DNA of 64,000 bases from Pseudofulvibacter geojedonensis. Lineage in GTDB: Bacteria; Bacteroidota; Bacteroidia; Flavobacteriales; Flavobacteriaceae. Both the position numbers and the translations under genes were made by a program. Positions 42,818-53,274 of the stretch are shown piece after piece (the stretch's first letter is position 1; each line of letters starts with the position of its first letter). The notes under the pieces were generated by a model that ran no database searches, had not been told where the DNA came from, and saw nothing but the letters and a program-made list of their open reading frames with translations. The DNA lies in NCBI RefSeq assembly GCF_042675745.1, contig NZ_JBHTJM010000009.1, positions 62,001 through 126,000 of the forward strand, in the 5' to 3' direction.

Positions 42818-43939
42818 ATGAAGTACTACATTATAGCTGGCGAGGCCTCTGGAGATTTACATGCATCCAATCTAATGAAAGCCATCTTACAAAAAGATGT
42901 TTATGCCGAATTTAGGTTTTGGGGAGGAGATTTGATGCAACAAGTAGGTGGCACTTTAGTGAAACACTATCGTGAATTAGCATTTATGGGGTTTGTTGAA
43001 GTTGTAATGAATTTAAGAACTATTACCAAAAACATTGCTTTTTGCAAAAAAGACATTGAAGAGTACAATCCCGATAAAATCATATTTGTAGATTATCCTG
43101 GTTTTAATTTCAGAATTATGAAATGGGCAAAGCCTTTAGGCTATGAAACGCATTATTATATTTCTCCTCAAATTTGGGCTTGGAAAGAAGGTAGAATTAA
43201 AGATATTAAAAGAGATGTAGATCAATTATATGTTATTTTACCTTTTGAAAAAGAGTTTTACGAGGAAAAACACAATTTCCCGGTTCACTTTGTAGGTCAC
43301 CCATTATTAGACGCTATTGCTAACAGAAAGCAGGTTGATGACTTTGAGTTTAGAAAAAAACATCGGTTAAACGATAAACCTATTATCGCTTTATTACCTG
43401 GAAGTAGAAAACAGGAAATAAAAAAAATGCTAAAGGTTATGTTATCTATAGTTGCCGATTTTCCAGATTATCAGTTTGTCATTGCTGGAGCACCAAGTCA
43501 AGATTATAGCTTTTATCAGCAATTCATCAATAATGAAAACATCAGTTTTATTTCAAATAAAACCTATGACTTATTAAGTTTATCTACCGCTGCTTTAGTT
43601 ACCTCTGGAACTGCCACTTTAGAAACAGCTTTATTTAAAGTGCCTCAGGTAGTTTGTTATAAAGGAAGTGAAATATCCTATCAAATAGCCAAAAGAATTA
43701 TAAAATTAGATTATATATCTTTGGTTAACTTAATATTAAACAAAGAAGCTGTTACCGAATTAATACAAGGAGAATTTAACTCTAAACAATTAAAAAAGGA
43801 GTTGAAAAGAATATTAAACACAAAACACCGTTATCAATTATTTAACGACTATTATGATCTAGAAAATGCTTTGGGTGGTAGTGGTGCTAGTAACAAAACG
43901 GCTGAATTAATTATTAATCAATCTAACAAGAATGCGTAA
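42818..43939 (+). CDS. lpxB: Lipid-A-disaccharide synthase LpxB, 373 aa
   Basis: GT19 glycosyltransferase that joins lipid X and UDP-2,3-diacylglucosamine. IIAGEASGDLHA at the N-terminus, then YYISPQIWAWKEGR, VHFVGHPLLDAI, LLPGSRKQEIKK and LVTSGTATLE are all family signatures. The 3' end overlaps the NlpC/P60 gene by 8 bp. Confidence 0.96.
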   Translation: MKYYIIAGEASGDLHASNLMKAILQKDVYAEFRFWGGDLMQQVGGTLVKHYRELAFMGFVEVVMNLRTITKNIAFCKKDIEEYNPDKIIFVDYPGFNFRIMKWAKPLGYETHYYISPQIWAWKEGRIKDIKRDVDQLYVILPFEKEFYEEKHNFPVHFVGHPLLDAIANRKQVDDFEFRKKHRLNDKPIIALLPGSRKQEIKKMLKVMLSIVADFPDYQFVIAGAPSQDYSFYQQFINNENISFISNKTYDLLSLSTAALVTSGTATLETALFKVPQVVCYKGSEISYQIAKRIIKLDYISLVNLILNKEAVTELIQGEFNSKQLKKELKRILNTKHRYQLFNDYYDLENALGGSGASNKTAELIINQSNKNA

Positions 43940-44708
43940 ACATTATATACTGATATTTGTTTTAACTGTTTTATTGATTTCTTGTAAGTCTAAATCTAGA
44001 GTAGTAACTTCTAAATCTCCATCTAGTAAGCCTAAAACATATACTACTAAAAAACCAATAAATAGCTCTATACCAAAAAGCAACACAGAAAAACCCAATA
44101 GCAATTCAACTAACTCTGTAAGTACTTCGAAAAAAGCTGATAAAATTGTTAGTAAAGCCTTGAGTTTTAAAGGAACTCGATATAAATATGGTGGCACTAG
44201 TAAATCGGGAATGGATTGTTCTGGACTGATGTTTACATCTTTCAAATCTGTAAACATTCATCTGCCTAGAACTTCAATAGCTCAGTCTAACTTCGGAAAA
44301 AATATTAAAACCAAAAACATACAGAAAGGAGATTTATTATTTTTTAAGACAGGACGAAAAAATCAAATTAACCATGTTGGTCTTGTTATTAGTGTTAAGG
44401 GTAGAGATGTAAAATTTATACATTCATCTTCTTCTAGAGGTGTAATGATTTCTTCTTTAAAGGAAGGATATTGGTCTAATGCTTATACTAAAGCCAAAAG
44501 AGTATTAACTGATTTTAAAGAAACCGTTAATACCAAACCAACAGTAATTGCCAACAGTAATGGTTTAAAACACAAAGTACAAAAAGGAGACACCCTCTAT
44601 AGCATTGCCAGAAAACACAATACTTCTGTAAATGCAATTATGAAAAGAAACAATTTATCATCTACCAATTTAAAGTTAGGCACAGTATTAATTATACCAA
44701 ATAAATAG
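43932..44708 (+). CDS. NlpC/P60 lipoprotein with C-terminal LysM, 258 aa
   Basis: Peptidoglycan endopeptidase. The lipoprotein signal ends LLISC (Cys18), followed by a Ser/Lys/Pro-rich linker (about 20-75). The NlpC/P60 domain (about 76-190) has catalytic Cys in SGMDCSGLMF and His in NHVGLVI, and a LysM repeat (about 212-256; HKVQKGDTLYSIARKH) follows. It probably cuts wall peptides at the cell surface side of the periplasm. It overlaps lpxB, so it is in one operon with it. Confidence 0.94.
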   Translation: MRKHYILIFVLTVLLISCKSKSRVVTSKSPSSKPKTYTTKKPINSSIPKSNTEKPNSNSTNSVSTSKKADKIVSKALSFKGTRYKYGGTSKSGMDCSGLMFTSFKSVNIHLPRTSIAQSNFGKNIKTKNIQKGDLLFFKTGRKNQINHVGLVISVKGRDVKFIHSSSSRGVMISSLKEGYWSNAYTKAKRVLTDFKETVNTKPTVIANSNGLKHKVQKGDTLYSIARKHNTSVNAIMKRNNLSSTNLKLGTVLIIPNK

Positions 44709-44751
44709 TTAACCTAATTTAGTGATATTTGCTTTTTGAGTAACTTATACT

Positions 44752-46755
44752 ATGAAGTTGCTTAATTTTCTAATTATTAAAATAACTATTTGCCTTATTT
44801 TAGGCATACTAATAGGTTACTATTTTTGTCCTTCTAGCAGACTTCTTTTTCAAGTATTTAGCTTGCTTTTAATACTGTTTTGTTTTCAGTTTTTCTACAC
44901 ATTAAACAAATCCATTCAAAAGCCATTTTTTGGTTTATTAACCTATATCTTATTTCTTCTTATTGGATGTATAAGCACACACATTCAGACTCATAGTAAT
45001 CAAAAAAACTATTATAATAAATATGCAGTGGCAGATAAGCCTAACTTAATTAATATTCAACTTTATAAAAAACTCAAACCCAGTAAATATCATCAGCGCT
45101 ATCTAGGAAAAATTATTTATTTAAATCGGAAAAAAGCTACAGGAACTATTTTAGTTAATATAGCTGATTCATTAGAAGCAGGCATTGATTCTTGCTTTTT
45201 AAGCTATACCGCACTTACTCAATTTAGTCAAACTAAAAATCCTCATCAATTCAATTTTAAAGCCTATATGGCTAAAAAAAACATCAGGCATCAACTATTT
45301 TTATCAGCACATAACAGTAAAAATTATCTATCAAAGCCTACTATTTATGGTTATACCAATAACATTAGAAATCGAATCAATAAACACCTTCAGCCTCATA
45401 TTAAAAACCCAAACAACTTAAGTATTATTAATGCTCTTTTATTGGGTCAGAGACAAGATATAAACGAAGATGTATATCAAAATTTTACTCAAGCAGGAGC
45501 TATTCATATTTTAGCCATATCTGGATTGCATATAGGTATTATTATGCTTTTATTAAATTGGTTATTAAAACCATTACAGAAGTTGCCTAAACTCAAGAAA
45601 TGCATCCCTTTTATAATTATTACTCTTTTATGGTTTTATGCATTTATTGCTGGCTTATCTGCTTCGGTTGTGCGTGCAGTTACCATGTTTTCTTTATTAA
45701 GTATTGCTATTCATTTTAAACGCAGAACCAACACTTACAATACTTTATGTATCTCGGCTTTTATCTTATTACTTTGTAATCCAAATTATTTGTTTGACGT
45801 AGGCTTTCAATTAAGCTATACAGCAGTATTTGCTATTATAAGTATCAAGCCTTTATTTGATAAAATTTGGAAACCCAAAAACCTCGTTTTAAAGAAATTA
45901 TACGATATTTTTAGCGTTTCATTGGCTGCTCAAATTGGCATAGTACCTCTAAGCCTTTACTATTTTCATCAATTCCCTGGGCTTTTCATGTTATCCAACT
46001 TAATTATTATACCTATTTTAGGAATACTACTTGTTTTTGGGTTTGTTATTATTATAACTGCTTACTTTAACATTTTGAATCAACTTGTACCTTTTTATGA
46101 GTATTTAATTGATTTACTTCAGGAGTTTGTTGCTTACATAGCTCAAAAAGAACAGTTTATTTTTGAACAGATATCTTTTAACAGTTTAAATTTAATCAGC
46201 TCTTATATACTCATTATATCGTTTGTTATTCTTTGGAATCGCTTTTCTGTAAAAAAGTTAGCTCTTGTATTGACTAGTATCATTATTTTTCAGTCGGCTT
46301 TACTATTTAATAAATATAAACACCAGAAAAAGAATGAATTAATCGTTTTCAATCAATATAAAAACACTTTAATTGGAATGAGAAATGGTCAATCATTAAA
46401 CTATGCTTCTTCTTCTGAAAACACACGAAATAACATTAACAATTATATAATTGGAGAATTTATTACTGAACATAAAAAAGATAGTATTAAAAACATATAT
46501 CTAGTCAACCAAAAGAAAATCCTTTTAATAGATTCTAAGGGAATTTACAAGACTTCCTATAAACCTAACATTGTAATACTAACTCAATCTCCTAAAATTA
46601 ATTTGGACAGATTAATCAATAGTTTAAAACCAAACTTAGTAATAGCTGACAACAACAATTACAAAAGTTATGTTACTAGATGGAGATCAACTTGTAAAAA
46701 ACAAAAAATCCCTTTCCACTCTACGAATGAAAAGGGATGGGTTGTAATTCGTTAA
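44752..46755 (+). CDS. ComEC/Rec2 family membrane channel, 667 aa
   Basis: DNA-uptake channel protein. An N-terminal DUF4131-like region (1-190) with several helices is followed by the competence domain (about 220-490) with ALLLGQRQDI, AGAIHILAISGLHIGI, LSASVVRAVTMF and DVGFQLSYTAVFAI. The C-terminal segment (about 515-667) has the strand pattern of a beta-lactamase-like domain but no HxHxDH metal motif, as in other Bacteroidota ComEC, so it is unlikely to be a nuclease. Confidence 0.9.
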   Translation: MKLLNFLIIKITICLILGILIGYYFCPSSRLLFQVFSLLLILFCFQFFYTLNKSIQKPFFGLLTYILFLLIGCISTHIQTHSNQKNYYNKYAVADKPNLINIQLYKKLKPSKYHQRYLGKIIYLNRKKATGTILVNIADSLEAGIDSCFLSYTALTQFSQTKNPHQFNFKAYMAKKNIRHQLFLSAHNSKNYLSKPTIYGYTNNIRNRINKHLQPHIKNPNNLSIINALLLGQRQDINEDVYQNFTQAGAIHILAISGLHIGIIMLLLNWLLKPLQKLPKLKKCIPFIIITLLWFYAFIAGLSASVVRAVTMFSLLSIAIHFKRRTNTYNTLCISAFILLLCNPNYLFDVGFQLSYTAVFAIISIKPLFDKIWKPKNLVLKKLYDIFSVSLAAQIGIVPLSLYYFHQFPGLFMLSNLIIIPILGILLVFGFVIIITAYFNILNQLVPFYEYLIDLLQEFVAYIAQKEQFIFEQISFNSLNLISSYILIISFVILWNRFSVKKLALVLTSIIIFQSALLFNKYKHQKKNELIVFNQYKNTLIGMRNGQSLNYASSSENTRNNINNYIIGEFITEHKKDSIKNIYLVNQKKILLIDSKGIYKTSYKPNIVILTQSPKINLDRLINSLKPNLVIADNNNYKSYVTRWRSTCKKQKIPFHSTNEKGWVVIR

Positions 46756-46811
46756 ATAACCAATAAATAAATAAACTACAACTTAATCTTACCAATAATT
46801 TGGCTTATACT

Positions 46812-47279
46812 TTAAGATTGATTCTTTGGCAAGAATGGAGATATGCTCTCTATCCACTTAGTAGCACCACCTCTTACATATCCTGTTTTACCATAAGGTA
46901 TAATATCTTTTTTAGGATTTGCTAAATCAGTAATTCCAAATAACCAAATGGTAGGAAAACCTCTAATTCCAAAGGCTTGCTCTAAAGACTTATTCAATGC
47001 AGCAGTTTCTGGATCTAATTTTTTCCTTCTAGGAAAATCTACTGTTAACAGTACTACATTTTCATTAGCCCACTTTTGAAACTCTTTTTTACTAAAAACT
47101 TCTTTATCTAAACGGATACACCAACCACACCAATCACTACCAGTAAAATTGGCTAGAATTGGCTTATTCGTCTGTTTAGAAACTTTAGCAGCTTCATCAA
47201 AATTATCGTACCATTTTGCTTCTTGGGCTACAGATGTTAGTCCAATAAAAAGCAAACATAAAATCAATACTTTCTTCAT
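46812..47279 (-). CDS. Secreted thioredoxin-like protein, 155 aa
   Basis: A signal peptide (1-18, ending SVAQ) is followed by a thioredoxin fold with redox motif WCGWC in TGSDWCGWCIRLD (about residue 51) and cis-Pro in FPTIWLFG. This is the DUF255/DsbD-gamma-like short form found in Bacteroidota, probably a periplasmic disulfide reductase. Stands between ComEC (convergent) and the POT transporter gene upstream. Confidence 0.9.
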   Translation of the reverse strand: MKKVLILCLLFIGLTSVAQEAKWYDNFDEAAKVSKQTNKPILANFTGSDWCGWCIRLDKEVFSKKEFQKWANENVVLLTVDFPRRKKLDPETAALNKSLEQAFGIRGFPTIWLFGITDLANPKKDIIPYGKTGYVRGGATKWIESISPFLPKNQS

Positions 47280-47339
47280 TATCTAATTTATTTTAAAAAA
47301 CAGTCGCAAAAAGCTTGCCACCATTACAAGATACGAATT

Positions 47340-49457
47340 TTATCGTACCCCATGCATTAATTTCTTTAACACTGGGTTTAACGCCCATACCAAAATACCC
47401 GCAACAAATGGAACGATCGTAAATATTAAGAAGAATGTAGACAAACTATACTCTTTAGTAATATTCTCTATCTGACCACCAACTACAGCTGCTAATTTAT
47501 TACCTATAGCAATGGCTAAATACCACATACCAAACATTAAAGCTATCATTCTAGCTGGAACTAATTTAGATACATAAGAAAGACCAACTGGCGATAAGCA
47601 TAACTCCCCTAAAGTATGGAATAGATAAGCTAATATTAGCCAAAGCATACTTACCTTAACTCCTTCTTGAATTCCGTAAGAACCAAATGCCAACAACCCA
47701 AAACCAACAGCCATAATAATTAAACCTAAAGCATATTTACTAGCTGCAGATGGATTGTATTTAGATTCCCACCATTTAGAAAAGAACGATGCAAAAGCAA
47801 TAATAAAGAATGAGTTTAGTATACTAAACCAAGAAACCGTTATCTCTACTTCGTTCTCTTTTACCTTAGATACTGTAGCATTAATTACACCATTATCTCT
47901 TCCTAAGTTTTTAGCATTGTCTCTAGCATAAACTAAACGTTCAGCATCTAAATAACCAAATGCAGAACCTTCATTATCTTTTGTTATTATTTGAACTTTA
48001 TCTCCTACTTTAAACTCAGCTGGTTCTGCTACAGAAGTAACTTTATTAACAACTTTATCTGTAGAAGCTACTGTCATAGCTTCAGAAATAGGTTTATAAC
48101 TAAATTGTAAAATACCTTTTTCATCTTTCTTCTGACTACCATCTTCGTTTAAAACAGGACTTTCAATAGCTTGATAAGTTACATCATAAGCTACAGTATT
48201 AAAATCTCTATTTAACATCCAACCTACAATACCCCACATTAAAGCAAAACAAACTACTAATGTTACGTTAGACATTGGTATTTTACTATACGTCTTCTTC
48301 CATAATATATACAACACATATGTAATAATTAACAACGGAATAACCGTTAATAAGGTATTAATTACATTAAAAGCAATTGCTGAGTTACCACTTAAAAGTC
48401 TATCTACATTATCTCTAGCAAATATTACTAATGATGATGCTCCTTGTTCAAAAGACAACCAAAAGAATACGGTAAAGAATGCGAAAATGATAAAAGCAAT
48501 CATTCTGTCTCTTACTATTTTAGTATATCTACTTATTCTACTAATTATTAAATACAAGAATATTGCTAATGCAAATAATACTGCAACATACTGACCTTCC
48601 ATAGATTCTGTTGCTAAAGCAGAGAACATATCTATACCACCTATTTTAGAAAGCGGATCATTAAATGCATATCCTAAACCTATAATAGAAGAAATCGCTA
48701 TTAATATTTTATCTAAAGTTGTTAATGGATTTGGCTTTTCATCATCACTATCACTTACTCTAGCTTCAGAATGCTCTTCATTTATATTTTGTGGTAACTC
48801 AACTTCATGAACTTTAGTTGGTTTTGCTCCAATAGAACCAAATAAGCTACCAGCTAACCAGAACTGGATAGTTCCTAATAACATGAACACACCTGCAAGA
48901 CCGAATCCCCATGCCCAACCAATCTTCTCGGCTAGGTAACCACATAACATCATACCAAAGAAAGCTCCAGCATTTACACCCATATAATAAATAGTATAAG
49001 CACCATCCTTTTTCTCAGGGTTCTCTTTATACATTTCAGATATAATAGACGTCATTGTTGGCTTAAAAAATCCAGTACCAATAACTAATAATGCTAAACC
49101 TATATAAAGAGATGCTTGTGTTTCAAAAGCCATAGAAACATGCCCCAAAGTCATGATTAACGAACCAACAATAACTGCCCAGCGATAGCCTGTAATTTTA
49201 TCAGCTATAATACCCCCGATAATCGGAGTTATATATAATAACATGGCATAGGTACCAAAAAGTGCTCCAGCATTCTCTACACTCCACTCCCATCCAGGAT
49301 TGTAGCCCACTAAAGCCATTGTTAAAAAGTTAACCAATAAAACTCTCATTCCGTAGAAAGAGAAACGCTCCCACATTTCTGTAAAAAACAAAACAAACAA
49401 ACCTGCTGGATGCCCTAGCACTTTGTCTTTAAATAGATTTTGAATATCTGTATTCAT
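47340..49457 (-). CDS. POT/PTR family peptide transporter with large insertion, 705 aa
   Basis: Proton-coupled di/tripeptide symporter. POT signature FTEMWERFSFYGMR near residue 30, further YYMGVNAGAFFG and LGELCLSPVGLSYVSKL. Unlike the usual 500-residue POT it carries an extra-membrane insert (roughly residues 430-545: SYKPISEAM, AEFKVGDKVQI, KVKENEVEI) that looks like a small beta domain. The second copy upstream has no such insert. It is separated from that copy by a terminator. Confidence 0.92.
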   Translation of the reverse strand: MNTDIQNLFKDKVLGHPAGLFVLFFTEMWERFSFYGMRVLLVNFLTMALVGYNPGWEWSVENAGALFGTYAMLLYITPIIGGIIADKITGYRWAVIVGSLIMTLGHVSMAFETQASLYIGLALLVIGTGFFKPTMTSIISEMYKENPEKKDGAYTIYYMGVNAGAFFGMMLCGYLAEKIGWAWGFGLAGVFMLLGTIQFWLAGSLFGSIGAKPTKVHEVELPQNINEEHSEARVSDSDDEKPNPLTTLDKILIAISSIIGLGYAFNDPLSKIGGIDMFSALATESMEGQYVAVLFALAIFLYLIISRISRYTKIVRDRMIAFIIFAFFTVFFWLSFEQGASSLVIFARDNVDRLLSGNSAIAFNVINTLLTVIPLLIITYVLYILWKKTYSKIPMSNVTLVVCFALMWGIVGWMLNRDFNTVAYDVTYQAIESPVLNEDGSQKKDEKGILQFSYKPISEAMTVASTDKVVNKVTSVAEPAEFKVGDKVQIITKDNEGSAFGYLDAERLVYARDNAKNLGRDNGVINATVSKVKENEVEITVSWFSILNSFFIIAFASFFSKWWESKYNPSAASKYALGLIIMAVGFGLLAFGSYGIQEGVKVSMLWLILAYLFHTLGELCLSPVGLSYVSKLVPARMIALMFGMWYLAIAIGNKLAAVVGGQIENITKEYSLSTFFLIFTIVPFVAGILVWALNPVLKKLMHGVR

Positions 49458-49484
49458 TATTAAATTATATTAATTGGAGTTTAT

Positions 49485-49523
49485 TAAAAAACCCATTAGC
49501 ACTATTGCACTAATGAGGTTTTA
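49485..49523 (-). terminator. Intrinsic terminator between the two POT genes
   Basis: On the minus strand AAAACCTCATTAG pairs with CTAATGGGTTTT (one bulge) around a 10-nt loop, then TTTTTT. It ends the upstream POT gene. Confidence 0.8.
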
Positions 49524-49535
49524 ATTATTTATATT

Positions 49536-51104
49536 TTAATTTATTCCTTTCATTAATTTTTTCAGTAATGGAACTAAGCATAACAATACAGCTGCACAAC
49601 CTAATACTACATATACTCCCCATTGAAGGTAAACATCAACATAAGGACTTATTTGCTCTGCCATTGAAGCGTTTGCTTCTAATTCACCTACACTAATTAA
49701 TTTTCCAATCTCAGTGGCCATTTTATTACCCACTGAATATGATAAGAACCAAGCTCCCATCGTAAAACCTACTATATGAGGAGGTGAAAGTTTCGTAATC
49801 ATTGACAACCCTACTGGAGATAAGCACAACTCACCTAAAGTATGGAATAAATACATGAAAATTATTGCCCACACTACTATTTTTTCTCCTGAAGCAATAG
49901 CTGATTTAGCTCCAAATACAATAATTAAAAACCCTATAGCTAACAATACTAGAGAGTAAACAAACTTTAAAGGTGTACTAGGCTCTGCTTTAAGCTTATT
50001 CAACTTCATCCACAACCAAGCAAAAACCGGCGCAAAAACAATAATAAAAAGTGCATTTAATGCTTGAAACTGTGATGCTGGAATTTCTGAACCACCTATT
50101 GTTCTATCTACAAATCTATCAGTAATTAAAGTAAGTGTTCCTCCAGCTTGTTCAAATAATGCCCAAAACATGGCATGAAAAATAAATAATATAAGAACTA
50201 CCAATAATCGAGAACCATTTTCATATTTAGTACTTAAATAAATTAAGTATCCTAACACAGCAATAGTAATTCCTGTAAGTCCAAATTTAAAAACATCGTC
50301 GTAACTAAATAATATAGCCCAAAGAGGGACTATAACAAAACTTAAAAGAATAATCAGCTTATTAAGACTTAAACCTGCAAAAAAACTTGTAGTGTCATAT
50401 TTCTCATCTGGAACTAATCCTTTATCTCCAAAATGTTTTAGGTTTCTCCAAAATACAAACAACCCTACAAACATCCCTATTCCTGCTAGTCCGAATCCCC
50501 AGTGCCATCCAATTGACTCTCCTAAATAACCACAAGTTAATGCCGATAAAAAAGCTCCAACATTGATACCCATATAGAAAATATTATACGCTGGATCCTT
50601 TCTTGGGTCATCTTGTTCATAAAACTTTCCTAAGAAACTTGATATATTTGGTTTAAAATAACCCGTACCTACAACAATAAAAGATAATGCTATAAAAAAG
50701 AAAAACTCATTAGTCTCATCAATCAAACCTTGAGCAGCTAACACTATATGTCCTAAACTTATTAATACACCTCCTAGTAAAATTGACTTTCTAAAACCTA
50801 AGAACTTATCAGCCATCATACCCCCAATAATAGGTCCGAGATAAATAGACGCAGTATAAGTTCCATAAATCGCAAGAGATTTTACATCTGCTTCACCACT
50901 TGAAATTTGTTGAAAAACAATCTTCACCATGTAAAGTGTAAGTAGAGCTCTCATTCCATAATACGAAAAACGCTCCCACATTTCTGCGAAAAAACAAACG
51001 AAAAGTGCTCTAGGATGTATTTTACTATTCGTTTTTATAACGAATGGTATCCATATTAAACAAAAGATCCATCCGAAAATTATCAATCCTAATGAAAAAT
51101 CCAT
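49536..51104 (-). CDS. POT/PTR family peptide transporter, 522 aa
   Basis: Second proton-coupled oligopeptide transporter. Signature FFAEMWERFSYYGMR (about residue 37), FYMGINVGAFLSAL and LGELCLSPVGLSMITKL; about 13 helices. It starts 1 bp downstream of the DPP IV-type peptidase gene, so uptake and peptide cleavage are encoded together. Confidence 0.95.
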   Translation of the reverse strand: MDFSLGLIIFGWIFCLIWIPFVIKTNSKIHPRALFVCFFAEMWERFSYYGMRALLTLYMVKIVFQQISSGEADVKSLAIYGTYTASIYLGPIIGGMMADKFLGFRKSILLGGVLISLGHIVLAAQGLIDETNEFFFFIALSFIVVGTGYFKPNISSFLGKFYEQDDPRKDPAYNIFYMGINVGAFLSALTCGYLGESIGWHWGFGLAGIGMFVGLFVFWRNLKHFGDKGLVPDEKYDTTSFFAGLSLNKLIILLSFVIVPLWAILFSYDDVFKFGLTGITIAVLGYLIYLSTKYENGSRLLVVLILFIFHAMFWALFEQAGGTLTLITDRFVDRTIGGSEIPASQFQALNALFIIVFAPVFAWLWMKLNKLKAEPSTPLKFVYSLVLLAIGFLIIVFGAKSAIASGEKIVVWAIIFMYLFHTLGELCLSPVGLSMITKLSPPHIVGFTMGAWFLSYSVGNKMATEIGKLISVGELEANASMAEQISPYVDVYLQWGVYVVLGCAAVLLCLVPLLKKLMKGIN

Positions 51105-51105
51105 A

Positions 51106-53274
51106 TTATAAGTTATTTTTTATAAAGTTAGTCATCATAGTATATAGATGTAAACGTGTATTACCTCCATAAATACCATGGTTCTTATCTGGATACACCA
51201 TATAATCAAATTGCTTATTAGCTTGTATTAAGGCTTCTGCCATACGCATAGCATTTTGCACGTGTACATTATCGTCTGCCATACCATGAACTAATAAATA
51301 GCTCCCTTTTAACTTATCTACATGATTAATTGGAGAATTATCATCATATCCACTTGCGTTTTCCTGTGGAGTTGTCATGTAACGCTCTGTATAAATAGTA
51401 TCGTAAAAACGCCATGAAGTAACTGGTGCTACTGCAATTGCCATTTTAAAAACATCGTTCCCTTTTAATAAACAATTAGAAGACATGAATCCACCATAAC
51501 TCCAACCCCAGATACCTATTCTATCTGCATCTACATAATTTCTTTTCGCTAATTCTTTAGCTGCAGAAATTTGATCTTCTACTTCGTACTTCCCTAATTC
51601 TTTCTGGGTTACTTTTTTAAAGTCTCTTCCTTTATAGCCTGTTCCTCTTCCATCAATACAAACAACAATATAACCTTGCTCTGCTAACATGTAGTACCAA
51701 TAATCGTTAGAAGAATTCCATCGATTTGCTACTTGTTGACTACCTGGCCCTGAATATTGATACATTAACACTGGGTATTTTTTAGATGCATCGAAACTCT
51801 TAGGCTTAATTGTCCACATGTTTAAATCATTCCCATTTATTTTTATGGTAGAAAATTCTTTTGAAGCATAATCATATTCCTTTAATTTATCAGCTAAGGC
51901 CTGATTATTTTTAATTTCCTTAATTACTTTCCCCGTTTTCGCTGAGTTTAAAGTAAACTCGTATGGAGTAGTACTATTTGAAAAAGTATTGATATAATAT
52001 GCAAAACTTGCACTAAAAGTAGCGTTGTTAGTTCCTGTTTTAGAAGACAAACGCTTTTTACCTTTCCCATTAATATTAACAGCATACACGTCTCTATTTA
52101 TAGATCCGTTCTCTACAGACTGATAATAAATCATTCCTTTCTTTTCGTTGAATCCGTAATAATTAGTTACTTCCCAATTTCCTTTAGTAACTTGATTCAA
52201 TAATTTTCCTGTTTTACTGTAGTGATAAATATGATTATACCCATCTTTTTCGCTTGTCCAGATAAAACTATTATCGTTTAAGAAAGTTAAATTATCTGTT
52301 ACGTCTACATAAGCCTCGTCTGTATCTGTTAAAACAGTTTTGATAGAAAAATCTGTAGCATTTACAAACAACAATTCTAATTTATTCTGATGTCTATTCG
52401 TTTTCTGAACACTCAATATATTAGCATCATTTGTCCATTTTATTCTAGGAATGTATTCATAGTTGTTTACAGAAACATGAGTACTTTTTGCTTTATCAAC
52501 ATCATACATATGTAAAGTAACTATTGAATTTTCTTCTCCTGCTTTGGGATATTTAAAAACTTGTTGTGTTTGGTACAATTGATTTCCATACACATCCATA
52601 GAAAACTCTGGAACTTCTCTCTCGTCAAAACGCAAGTACGCAATTTTAGTTCCTGATTTATTCCATTCGAAAGCTCTTACAAAAGCAAATTCTTCTTCAT
52701 AAACCCAATCTGTAACTCCATTAATAGTTTCATTTTTCTTACCATCAAAAGTTACTTGAACTTCTTTGCCTGTTTCTAAATTTTTGTAAAAAATGTTATT
52801 GTTATATACATAGGCTACTTTGCTTCCGTCGTTAGAAAAAGTAGGCTCTTGTATTTTTTGATTAGAAACCAAAGTGGCTTTTTTTGTTTTTGTATCGTAT
52901 ACATAATAGGTTCCTAATTGTGAATGACGATAAACAGGTACAGATTCTGTAATAAGCAACAACTTAGTTTCATCATTACTAAAAGTATAAGACCTAAAAA
53001 ACGGAATATTGTCTATGTCTTTAGAATCTACTATTGTTGAAACCTTAGACAAAGTTGTATAACTATACTTGTCTACAGATGTACTCTGCGTAACTCTGTC
53101 GTAATTTAAAACACTGTAATGTTCTCCGTCTTTCATAGAATGGAGTGCATCCATATAGTTAGTTCTAAAGGCTCCTCCCCAAATTTCTTCTAATGTAAAT
53201 TGCTTATCCTGAGCTGTTGAAGACCATGTTATAAACAAACATAAAACAGCTAAAATTGTATTGGATTTTTTCAT
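51106..53274 (-). CDS. Dipeptidyl-peptidase IV-type S9 peptidase, 722 aa
   Basis: Secreted prolyl oligopeptidase-family enzyme that releases dipeptides. A signal peptide (1-21) is followed by a DPP IV N-terminal beta-propeller (about 90-460; WVYEEEFAF carries the Glu pair that binds the substrate N-terminus) and an alpha/beta hydrolase domain. Triad: Ser in GWSYGGFM, Asp in HGMADDNVH, His in DKNHGIYGG. It is followed by a peptide transporter. Divergent from HMG-CoA reductase. Confidence 0.96.
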   Translation of the reverse strand: MKKSNTILAVLCLFITWSSTAQDKQFTLEEIWGGAFRTNYMDALHSMKDGEHYSVLNYDRVTQSTSVDKYSYTTLSKVSTIVDSKDIDNIPFFRSYTFSNDETKLLLITESVPVYRHSQLGTYYVYDTKTKKATLVSNQKIQEPTFSNDGSKVAYVYNNNIFYKNLETGKEVQVTFDGKKNETINGVTDWVYEEEFAFVRAFEWNKSGTKIAYLRFDEREVPEFSMDVYGNQLYQTQQVFKYPKAGEENSIVTLHMYDVDKAKSTHVSVNNYEYIPRIKWTNDANILSVQKTNRHQNKLELLFVNATDFSIKTVLTDTDEAYVDVTDNLTFLNDNSFIWTSEKDGYNHIYHYSKTGKLLNQVTKGNWEVTNYYGFNEKKGMIYYQSVENGSINRDVYAVNINGKGKKRLSSKTGTNNATFSASFAYYINTFSNSTTPYEFTLNSAKTGKVIKEIKNNQALADKLKEYDYASKEFSTIKINGNDLNMWTIKPKSFDASKKYPVLMYQYSGPGSQQVANRWNSSNDYWYYMLAEQGYIVVCIDGRGTGYKGRDFKKVTQKELGKYEVEDQISAAKELAKRNYVDADRIGIWGWSYGGFMSSNCLLKGNDVFKMAIAVAPVTSWRFYDTIYTERYMTTPQENASGYDDNSPINHVDKLKGSYLLVHGMADDNVHVQNAMRMAEALIQANKQFDYMVYPDKNHGIYGGNTRLHLYTMMTNFIKNNL

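Noticed and set aside
46707..46738. Inverted ATCCCTTT/AAAGGGAT pair near the end of the ComEC gene
   Set aside because: It lies within coding sequence before the stop codon, has a long loop and no T run in either direction, so it is not called a terminator.
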